From assembly GCA_013044415.1 (NCBI GenBank), contig JABEUO010000105.1, positions 1-11,822 of the forward strand: a stretch of 11,822 nt of DNA, written 5' to 3'. Positions 1 to 5,369 of the stretch are shown piece by piece. A program made the translations under genes and the position numbers. The notes beneath the pieces were generated by a model, which saw nothing but the letters and a program-made list of their open reading frames with translations, was not told the DNA's origin and did no database searches. Every line of letters starts with the position of its first letter. The first letter of the stretch is position 1. The DNA comes from Acidimicrobiaceae bacterium (GTDB lineage Bacteria > Actinomycetota > Acidimicrobiia > Acidimicrobiales > Acidimicrobiaceae).

Positions 1-4
1 AGTC

Positions 5-9
5 GGAGG
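5..9 (+). promoter_or_regulatory. Ribosome binding site of the thiolase gene
   Basis: GGAGG lies five bases before the ATG at 15 and fixes that start. The promoter must lie before the window. Confidence 0.8.
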
Positions 10-14
10 TAGTT

Positions 15-1199
15 ATGCCGGGATCTGTGATCGTTGCTGGAGCTAGGACTCCTATTGGGAAGATGTCTGGTTCCCTTGGAGACTTTACAGCGATGGATTT
101 GGGCGGTTTCGCCATTAAAGAGGCCTTGAAAAGGGCAAATGTAGACCCAGGACGTGTGCAGTACACATTTATGGGTCATGTATTACAGGCTGGCCAAGGA
201 CAGATCACCGCAAGACAAGCGGCGGTGAAGGCGGGAATTCCGATGACCGTTCCCGCTACAACGATCAATAAGGTCTGCCTCAGCGGAATAAATGCCATCT
301 ACCTTGCGGATTTGCTGATTCAGGCCGGTGAAGCCGATATCGTAGTTGCCGGTGGAATGGAGTCGATGACTAGGGCTCCCTATCTCATCCAGCAGGGTCG
401 CTCCGGCTATCGTTTCGGCGATGGAACACTGGTCGACTCGATGCTCTATGACGGTCTCTTCTGCGCTTTTGACAATGTAGCTATGGGACTTGGCACGGAG
501 AGGTACTGCGCTAATTTTCCCAATATCACCCGTGAACGCCAGGATCAATTCTCCGCAAACTCCCACGAGCGTGCGGCTAACGCAATAAAGTCGGGGCGGT
601 TCGCCGACGAGATTGTTGCGGTTTCGATCCCTCAGAGAAAAGGTGATCCTATCGTCGTCGATACCGATGAAGGCGTTCGCCCCGGAACTACTGCGGAATC
701 CTTAGGTAAGCTCCGACCGGCCTTTGATTCATCGGGGACGATCACTGCAGGTAACTCATCACAGATCTCCGACGGTGCTACCGCTTTGGTCATCGTCTCT
801 AAAAAGCTAGCCGATACCCTCGGTGTTCAGCCACTAGGCGAAGTGCTCTCCTATGGCCAGGTTGCCGGACCGGACGCATCCCTATTGACCCAACCCTCTA
901 GGGCGATCATGGCTGCGCTTGCCAAGATTTCCAAGGGAGTCAAAGATGTGGATCTATTCGAGCTAAATGAGGCCTTTGCGGCCGTTTCGCTAGCCTCGAT
1001 GGACGACCTGGGGGTCAGTGACGAAATTGTAAACGTAAATGGTGGAGCAGTTGCCCTTGGGCACCCGGTTGGCTCTTCGGGAGCAAGGATCTCGTATACC
1101 CTGCTGGAGGAGCTGAAGCGACGCGGCGGCGGGATTGGTGCCGCCGCACTCTGTGGCGGCGGTGGTCAAGGGGATGCCTTGATCGTTAAGGCCTACTGA
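15..1199 (+). CDS. Acetyl-CoA C-acetyltransferase (thiolase)
   Basis: This 394-residue protein is a full-length thiolase. It condenses two acetyl-CoA to acetoacetyl-CoA or cleaves 3-ketoacyl-CoA, in the cytosol. The nucleophilic cysteine is C88 in INKVCLSGINAI. The NEAF motif is at 318-321, the GGAVALGHPVGSSGAR block with catalytic H350 at 343-358, and the second active cysteine C380 in CGGGGQG at 380-386. The N-terminal ARTPIGK block and the GGMESM motif near 113-118 are also present. Length matches the usual 390-400 residues. The ATG at 15 is preceded by GGAGG five bases upstream. Motifs alone do not separate a biosynthetic role (acetoacetyl-CoA, polyhydroxybutyrate) from a degradative one (beta-oxidation), so no symbol is given. 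No other fatty-acid gene is visible; upstream context lies outside the window. A hairpin terminator follows 54 bp after the stop. Confidence 0.95.
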   Translation: MPGSVIVAGARTPIGKMSGSLGDFTAMDLGGFAIKEALKRANVDPGRVQYTFMGHVLQAGQGQITARQAAVKAGIPMTVPATTINKVCLSGINAIYLADLLIQAGEADIVVAGGMESMTRAPYLIQQGRSGYRFGDGTLVDSMLYDGLFCAFDNVAMGLGTERYCANFPNITRERQDQFSANSHERAANAIKSGRFADEIVAVSIPQRKGDPIVVDTDEGVRPGTTAESLGKLRPAFDSSGTITAGNSSQISDGATALVIVSKKLADTLGVQPLGEVLSYGQVAGPDASLLTQPSRAIMAALAKISKGVKDVDLFELNEAFAAVSLASMDDLGVSDEIVNVNGGAVALGHPVGSSGARISYTLLEELKRRGGGIGAAALCGGGGQGDALIVKAY

Positions 1200-1253
1200 T
1201 AGGGCATTTGTCCCCAGAACAACTGCGCTGGATCCCTGGCGCTTTGGTATTCG

Positions 1254-1293
1254 AAGGAGGTGTCGGACTGGATTTTCTGCCCGACACCTCCTT
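1254..1293 (+). terminator. Strong hairpin, likely thiolase terminator
   Basis: The arms AAGGAGGTGTCGG (1254-1266) and CCGACACCTCCTT (1281-1293) form a perfect 13-bp stem around a 14-base loop, 54 bp after the thiolase stop. It is followed by GCTTT rather than a long T-run, as is common for actinobacterial terminators. The 5' arm contains a perfect Shine-Dalgarno core, but no start codon follows at a usable distance, so I do not read it as a translation signal. It may also stop transcription arriving from the opposite strand. Confidence 0.7.
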
Positions 1294-1407
1294 GCTTTAA
1301 GACAGCGCTGCTTTGAGTCCACGTTTTAGCATCGTCTTTCTGATGGGACATCTGAAAGATCGGGCAGTCATGCGGCGCCAAGGGTCACCTTCTGCAAATT
1401 CGCACTG

Positions 1408-1453
1408 GCGCTTATGGTTGTAGTCTTGGCAAAGCCGCCGCCCTTATAAGCGC
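1408..1453. repeat. Inverted repeat in the convergent gap
   Basis: GCGCTTAT (1408-1415) pairs perfectly with ATAAGCGC (1446-1453). G-U pairs could extend the stem at both ends, and a small GGC/GCC stem fits in the loop. It is the middle of three hairpins between the convergent thiolase and marP-like genes and may help insulate them. No gene is supported in the 337-bp gap: its open frames overlap the hairpins and lack ribosome sites. Confidence 0.45.
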
Positions 1454-1469
1454 TAGAACGGGAATGGCA

Positions 1470-1509
1470 CCGGATCTGGCAAAATGTCTGAGAGTCTTGC
1501 AAGATCCGG
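1470..1509 (-). terminator. Hairpin, likely terminator of the marP-like gene
   Basis: CCGGATCTGGCAA (1470-1482) and TTGCAAGATCCGG (1497-1509) form a 13-bp stem with one mismatch and a 14-base loop. Read on the minus strand it begins 27 bp after the protease stop codon. No T-tract follows on that strand, so it would be a U-poor terminator of the kind frequent in actinobacteria. Confidence 0.6.
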
Positions 1510-1536
1510 ACCCTTTTACCAGGATTTTCGCTCTGC

Positions 1537-2751
1537 CTAGGAGATGCAAGCTCCAGTAGAGACTGCGGTAACCTTTCCAACCGCAGCTAGACCTTCCTTG
1601 GCTACCGCCGGAGATGCGAGGGCGAATCCTACCTGTGGATTTGTGGTAGACCGTGAGAAGACCACCCCGACGACCTGACCAGCGAGGTCGAGGAGGGGAC
1701 CACCCGAGTTGCCCGGCCTGACTATTGCTTCGATCTGGTAGACGAGTCGATCGGTCAGACCCTGTCCGTAGATGTCCCTTCCAGTCGCGTTGAAGGTCGC
1801 CATAATCCCTGCGGAACCGTAGGTAAGTGGACCACCTTCGGGGTAGCCCATTACTACCGCCTGGGTGCCCCGATTGAATTCAGTGGTATCGAAGGTCAAT
1901 TTAGGATCACTGAGACCCGGAACGCTTAGCACCGCTATGTCTAGCTTTGGATCAAAAAGGACGGGCTTTGCCGGGTGGTCTCCACTCTGATCAACGACCA
2001 CAGGATCGGAGATTCCCGCAATTACGTGGGCATTGGTTATCACGTACCCATTGGCAATGACGAAGCCGGAACCCTCTTGGATCTGCCCACAGCCGAGGCC
2101 CTCAATTTTGACCACCGAAGCCTGAGAAGCGGCCAAAACTTTGGCGACTTGAGCGGAGCTGGGGAGACCAACCGGACCAGCCAGCTGCGGTGGTATCGAT
2201 GCGAAGACCGGGGGAAAGCCTGCCGAACCCATCAATCGATCGATCTTGGCGAAGAGTGAAGGTGCGGGGGGCATTACCTTGTCGATCGCCCTGACAATCT
2301 CCGAGTTCGCAACCTGGGCACTGACGGTGGAGAAGGGGGAGTTGATAGCGATTGCTGCGATTACCCAAGCACCGAGGAGGGTTGCCAAGACTGAAATTCC
2401 AGAGCCCAAGATTGCGTCTATAGAACCGAGGTGGACCTTACGTAGTGACTTGAAGATTTCGGTCCCGGCTTTTCTGCCCAAACCGGCGAGGATCGACGCA
2501 CAGATAAACAGGGTCAGTAAGGCGATGATCGTCTTCAGGATCCCCGGCTTTACTACCGAACCGATTACCGGGGCTAGCAGGGCTCCGATAATCATCCCGA
2601 CCCAGAATCCACCATAGGAGCCGAGTTGGACCGCGGCTCCCAGCTTGGTTCCCCTTGCGGCGGCGAAAGCAACCGCTATGAGAACCAAAAGATCTACTAA
2701 GTCAAAGCCGGCGATGACCGATGTGATGGTGTGTGTCGACGCAAGAATCAC
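1537..2751 (-). CDS. marP: MarP-like membrane-anchored serine protease
   Basis: This 404-residue protein has a CvpA-like N-terminal membrane part with four hydrophobic helices (about 13-32, 44-67, 70-92 and 113-136). A linker leads to a chymotrypsin-like protease domain from about 210 to the end, expected outside the membrane. The triad is visible as H242 (TNAHV), D271 (LDIAVL) and S349 (GNSGGP). Cysteines C221 and C402 bracket the protease domain, 181 residues apart. I recall the same arrangement and spacing for the disulfide of Mycobacterium tuberculosis MarP (397 residues), a protease needed for acid resistance. Function by homology: cleavage of cell-envelope proteins during acid or oxidative stress. 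The start is GTG; a promoter ends only ten bases before it. The gene lies 62 bp after the same-strand GGDEF-EAL gene. A DegP-type HtrA is less likely because no PDZ domain follows. Confidence 0.9.
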   Translation of the reverse strand: MILASTHTITSVIAGFDLVDLLVLIAVAFAAARGTKLGAAVQLGSYGGFWVGMIIGALLAPVIGSVVKPGILKTIIALLTLFICASILAGLGRKAGTEIFKSLRKVHLGSIDAILGSGISVLATLLGAWVIAAIAINSPFSTVSAQVANSEIVRAIDKVMPPAPSLFAKIDRLMGSAGFPPVFASIPPQLAGPVGLPSSAQVAKVLAASQASVVKIEGLGCGQIQEGSGFVIANGYVITNAHVIAGISDPVVVDQSGDHPAKPVLFDPKLDIAVLSVPGLSDPKLTFDTTEFNRGTQAVVMGYPEGGPLTYGSAGIMATFNATGRDIYGQGLTDRLVYQIEAIVRPGNSGGPLLDLAGQVVGVVFSRSTTNPQVGFALASPAVAKEGLAAVGKVTAVSTGACIS

Positions 2752-2760
2752 TTTTTTACC

Positions 2761-2789
2761 TGTATAGACCCTAGTGGGCTGAGTGTGAA
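2761..2789 (-). promoter_or_regulatory. Promoter for the marP-like gene, near-leaderless
   Basis: On the minus strand TTCACA (2789-2784, five of six to TTGACA) is followed after exactly 17 bases by TATACA (2766-2761, four of six to TATAAT). Transcription would start around 2754-2751, at or within a few bases of the GTG codon at 2751. The only Shine-Dalgarno-like bases, AGGT at 2761-2758, overlap the -10 box edge and would not be in such a transcript. Leaderless GTG transcripts are well known in actinobacteria. Confidence 0.5.
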
Positions 2790-2813
2790 GGTGGCATAGT
2801 AAATTACAAGGTC

Positions 2814-4583
2814 TTAATCTGCCAGATCCGATGGTCTATTCACCGACAGCGAGAATATCATGTCCAGGCCCTCCGCCGAAATTGGCCTTGCCAGCTGATA
2901 GCCCGCTACTGAGTCAACCCCGGTAGTTTTTAGAAAGTTCAGCTGCCCGGCGTTTTCCACTCCGACAGCGCAGACCGAGGTCCCCATGCCACCGATGAGT
3001 TCGGTGGTCGAAGCGACGACCCGCCTCGCAATGTCCGAAGCATCGACGAGTTCGATCATAGATTTTGCGAATTTTACCTGGTCAAAATGGAACTTGGTCA
3101 ATACCGAAAGTCCCGCTCCATCCTCGCCGAGGTTGTCGAGATTTAATCCTATCCCATAATCCGATAGTGCTCGCAGCTGTGCTTCGCTGCGGTCCCATGA
3201 CCTCCCGGTCAGCCCCCCCACCGAGATATCGAGCCAGATCGGAAGGTGTTCCCCGCTCCTACTCTCCAGCATGTGGATCAGCTCAAAGGCCAATGCCGAG
3301 TCCTTTAGGTAGCTCTCTGACACGTTGACGTCTACTCGAATGTCGAGTCCGGGGAAGCGATTCCACCAGATTGCGCTCTGGTTAATCGCCTGTTCTAGGA
3401 CTATCCGGGCAAGTTCCCTGCCGAGGCCCATCTCTTCGGCGAGTGGTGCGAACTCACTCGCCCCGAGCTGACCCTTTTCGGGGTGCTCCCAACGGGCTAG
3501 TGCCTCGACTGCTACTAACTTCATATCGGACAAGTTGTAGATCGGAAGGTAGTTGAGGGAGATCTGGCCCCCTGTGATCGCCTTTCGGAAAAGGGCCTTA
3601 TCCGTCTGTACCCTGAGGTTGGCTAGGTAATTAATTCCCTGGTAGAGTTCGATCCCGCCGGGACCGTTCCTCTTCGCAACCGAGCGGGCCTTTGAGGACA
3701 TCGACAGGATCTCATCCGCTGTGGGCTCTGAATCGGTGGAGACCCTGGCCACACCGACAGAAGCTGTAAGCAGTATCGGTTCGTCGTCGTCATCAACCTT
3801 GAAGGGGGCGGCGAGACAACTCTGCACCGATCGGCCGAGCCAGGTCGCAGTCTCGTCTGAGTTGACTCCGGTGATAATCAGTGTGAAAACGTCCGAAAAG
3901 AGCCGGCCCAAAAACCCCTTGGTTCCAAATGCCCCCTGTAGTCGAGTGGCAATCGCTTTGAGGATCTGGTCGCCATAGCCGATTCCGTAGTTTTCATTTA
4001 CTGCGGAAAAGCCGTCGATATCGATTACCAAGGCACAAATTTCGAGGAGCTCATCCGAGGTGACTAATTCATTTAGGTGATTGACAACCTGTGAAACATT
4101 TGCAATTCCGGTCAGGGAGTCGACCCATGATGTGTCGTGTGAACGATTGACTATCCGACCCAGCAGCTCGATGACGTCTTTTTGGGTCCGTGAAGGGTCT
4201 ACTTGCTCGACGAAAAGTCCTATAAAAGTACCGCCGTCCTCACCTAACTGAATCGTCGCCGGCAGATGGGGTACGGATTTGGTGTCGATCTTTCCGATGA
4301 GGATTGAATCGATTATCCAGGCTTTTAGCTTGGTCCCCGAGGCATCCTTTGCGCTGCACGCCTTTACGAATCCCCTGGAGAGATAGGTCTGATTTGCCTC
4401 AATGTCGGTGGAATTGCCTATTGAGATTGCACAGATAGTTCCGGTGATAATGTCCAAGGAGAGTTGGAAGGGCGGGAGTAGATCCGTTTGGGTCGCCGCA
4501 AAATCGGATCCCAGGTCCAGGGGGTCGCCAATGGATATGAACTCGTCTCCCTCGATGGTAAAAGAGCTAAACTGCCTATCCAT
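2814..4583 (-). CDS. Degenerate GGDEF-EAL protein, probable c-di-GMP effector
   Basis: This 589-residue protein has no membrane segment or signal peptide, so it is probably cytosolic. Residues 1-150 are an unrecognised, possibly PAS-like sensor region. The GGDEF-type domain runs from about 154 (DSLTGIANV) to 315, with DIDGF at 188-192. Its signature is FSDVF (229-233) instead of GGDEF, so cyclase activity is unlikely. The EAL-type domain spans about 330-580. EAL is intact at 360-362 and N420 is kept. However, LEITE reads LDISV (451-455), DDFG reads DNLG (483-486), the aspartate of KxD is A506, AEGVE reads AVGVE (539-543) and the QGY glutamine is A560. Several metal ligands are therefore gone and phosphodiesterase activity is also unlikely. 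I infer a binding or protein-interaction role. The ATG at 4583 has GAGGAT six bases upstream. The gene is divergent from the CopD-like gene and precedes the marP-like gene on the same strand. Confidence 0.9.
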   Translation of the reverse strand: MDRQFSSFTIEGDEFISIGDPLDLGSDFAATQTDLLPPFQLSLDIITGTICAISIGNSTDIEANQTYLSRGFVKACSAKDASGTKLKAWIIDSILIGKIDTKSVPHLPATIQLGEDGGTFIGLFVEQVDPSRTQKDVIELLGRIVNRSHDTSWVDSLTGIANVSQVVNHLNELVTSDELLEICALVIDIDGFSAVNENYGIGYGDQILKAIATRLQGAFGTKGFLGRLFSDVFTLIITGVNSDETATWLGRSVQSCLAAPFKVDDDDEPILLTASVGVARVSTDSEPTADEILSMSSKARSVAKRNGPGGIELYQGINYLANLRVQTDKALFRKAITGGQISLNYLPIYNLSDMKLVAVEALARWEHPEKGQLGASEFAPLAEEMGLGRELARIVLEQAINQSAIWWNRFPGLDIRVDVNVSESYLKDSALAFELIHMLESRSGEHLPIWLDISVGGLTGRSWDRSEAQLRALSDYGIGLNLDNLGEDGAGLSVLTKFHFDQVKFAKSMIELVDASDIARRVVASTTELIGGMGTSVCAVGVENAGQLNFLKTTGVDSVAGYQLARPISAEGLDMIFSLSVNRPSDLAD

Positions 4584-4588
4584 TTGGC

Positions 4589-4594
4589 ATCCTC
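4589..4594 (-). promoter_or_regulatory. Ribosome binding site of the GGDEF-EAL gene
   Basis: On the minus strand GAGGAT lies at 4594-4589, five bases before the ATG (4583-4581), and supports this start. I could not identify a convincing promoter upstream. Confidence 0.65.
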
Positions 4595-4613
4595 ACGATG
4601 CTTTGGGCCGATA

Positions 4614-4641
4614 GATAACGTGCTGCACTGGTCTAGTTATC
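4614..4641. repeat. Inverted repeat in the divergent spacer
   Basis: GATAAC (4614-4619) and GTTATC (4636-4641) form a six-base inverted repeat around a 16-base centre that itself contains GTGCTGCAC. It lies 20-30 bp upstream of the GGDEF-EAL ribosome site and could be an operator or an RNA hairpin in its leader. Short enough to be chance. Confidence 0.3.
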
Positions 4642-4708
4642 GGCACCATAAGGCAAATCTTAATTGCCCTCTCGATTCAATTGGGACGCACCCTCCCCTG
4701 GTGTCAAA

Positions 4709-4739
4709 TATCAAATACCATTTGCGTTATCAATATCAA
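4709..4739. repeat. TATCAA repeat cluster in the divergent spacer
   Basis: TATCAA occurs at 4709-4714, 4728-4733 and 4734-4739, within an AT-rich stretch that also holds the tandem TCAAATA TCAAATA (4704-4717). The 193-bp spacer (4584-4776) must contain promoters for both divergent genes. A weak plus-strand candidate is TTGGGA (4681-4686) with TCAAAT 17 bases later (4704-4709). The repeats could be binding sites for a shared regulator, but nothing identifies one. Confidence 0.3.
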
Positions 4740-4763
4740 CTCACTTCCAGCTAGTGTGGCCGT

Positions 4764-4768
4764 GGAGG
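4764..4768 (+). promoter_or_regulatory. Ribosome binding site deciding a TTG start
   Basis: GGAGG at 4764-4768 sits eight bases before TTG at 4777. The reading frame is open upstream to a TTG at 4681 and has GTG codons at 4756, 4762 and 4768, but none of these has a comparable site in front of it. Confidence 0.55.
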
Positions 4769-4776
4769 TGAGAGGG

Positions 4777-5181
4777 TTGCTGGCAAGTGGAATTGATATC
4801 ATTCGACTCACGCTTCACGTACTGGCGGCGTCGATTTGGGTTGGAGGACAGATAACCCTGGCCGCTCTGGTGCCGAGCCTTCGTAAGGAGGGGAAAGACG
4901 TTACCAAGGTGGCTGCGAATGCGTTCGCCCGTCTCTCCTGGCCCACCTATTTTATCCTGGTGATAACGGGCCTTTGGAATACGACCACCTTCGACATGGC
5001 AAAGATGTCGACCGCTTGGAAGATAGTGCTCGGCGTCAAGATTGTCGTCTTCGGTATCGCCGGACTTTCGGCTTATTTGCATCAGAGGGCTAAGTCCCCA
5101 GCCGCCAATGGGATATGGGGCGGAATAACTGCACTCTCTTCGGTAGCGGTGTTAGTGATGGGAATTGCGCTGGCTGGCTAG
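4777..5181 (+). CDS. Small four-helix membrane protein, CopD/HemJ-like
   Basis: From the TTG at 4777 this is a 134-residue protein with four predicted membrane helices at about 8-31, 53-71, 81-101 and 113-133. Helix 1 contains H14 and the run W21, G23, G24 (LHVLAASIWVGG). The third helix carries K88 (WKIVLGVKIVVF) and ends at H102. A histidine plus W-G-G in helix 1 and a lysine in helix 3 resemble CopD-type copper-resistance membrane proteins and the related HemJ/DUF four-helix families. The similarity is by eye, and copper or haem involvement is unproven. The upstream part of the open frame (4681-4776) reads like non-coding spacer. The gene is divergent from the GGDEF-EAL gene and is followed by a possible terminator, so it is probably monocistronic. 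Confidence 0.7.
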   Translation: MLASGIDIIRLTLHVLAASIWVGGQITLAALVPSLRKEGKDVTKVAANAFARLSWPTYFILVITGLWNTTTFDMAKMSTAWKIVLGVKIVVFGIAGLSAYLHQRAKSPAANGIWGGITALSSVAVLVMGIALAG

Positions 5182-5183
5182 AC

Positions 5184-5231
5184 GAGCCATCGGATAATAT
5201 CGGTCGATTTGGCTCTCATGGGCTATTTTTT
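5184..5231 (+). terminator. Possible terminator after the CopD-like gene
   Basis: GAGCCA (5184-5189) pairs with TGGCTC (5210-5215), and a run of six T follows at 5226-5231. The stem is short, the loop long (20 bases) and about ten bases separate stem from T-run, so it is only a moderate candidate. It would separate the small membrane gene from gltB. Confidence 0.35.
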
Positions 5232-5282
5232 GCCCTCCGCCATAGCAGAACCGACATAGTTGGGCTGGTAAATTTGATAGCT

Positions 5283-5300
5283 CAAAGCTTTGGGCCAAAG
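5283..5300. repeat. Overlapping palindromes upstream of gltB
   Basis: CAAAGCTTTG (5283-5292) is a perfect ten-base palindrome. Its right half is shared with a second inverted repeat, CTTTGG-G-CCAAAG (5288-5300). The three arms could fold in two exclusive ways in RNA or serve as a dimeric operator. The position, 70-87 bp before the gltB start in a 188-bp spacer, suits nitrogen-dependent control, but I cannot match it to a known nitrogen-regulator site and found no clear gltB promoter. Confidence 0.4.
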
Positions 5301-5312
5301 TCGTCTCGAAGA

Positions 5313-5345
5313 TGCACCAACGAAATTTTTTCACCAGCAGGTGCA
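5313..5345 (+). promoter_or_regulatory. Possible leader hairpin before the gltB ribosome site
   Basis: TGCACC (5313-5318) pairs with GGTGCA (5340-5345); with one bulge, GAT and ATC extend the stem. The loop contains a run of six T (5326-5331). The structure ends 12 bases before the gltB Shine-Dalgarno sequence. It may affect translation or be incidental. Confidence 0.25.
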
Positions 5346-5357
5346 ATCGATTTGATG

Positions 5358-5363
5358 AAGGAG
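5358..5363 (+). promoter_or_regulatory. Ribosome binding site deciding the gltB start
   Basis: AAGGAG at 5358-5363 lies six bases before ATG 5370. It is inside the codons that would follow the in-frame ATG at 5355, which itself has only a weak site. This favours 5370 over 5355 and over the far-upstream in-frame GTG/TTG/ATG codons back to 5115. Confidence 0.75.
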
Positions 5364-5369
5364 TCTTTG

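Noticed and set aside
1254..1293. Start of a new small gene at the AAGGAGGTG motif
   Set aside because: No start codon follows within about 5-12 bases, and the motif is explained as one arm of a perfect 13-bp inverted repeat.
1193..1580. Small minus-strand frames in the convergent gap (1193-1381, 990-1322, 1368-1580)
   Set aside because: They overlap the hairpins or neighbouring genes, have no ribosome site, and show no recognisable protein composition.
4681..4776. Longer N-terminus of the CopD-like protein from TTG 4681
   Set aside because: The added 32 residues look like translated AT-rich spacer, there is no ribosome site before 4681, and a good one precedes TTG 4777.
5115..5369. N-terminal extension of 85 residues on GltB
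   Set aside because: It overlaps the end of the CopD-like gene, has no thiolase-like or amidotransferase sequence, and AAGGAG at 5358-5363 points to ATG 5370, leaving a 20-residue propeptide before the catalytic cysteine.
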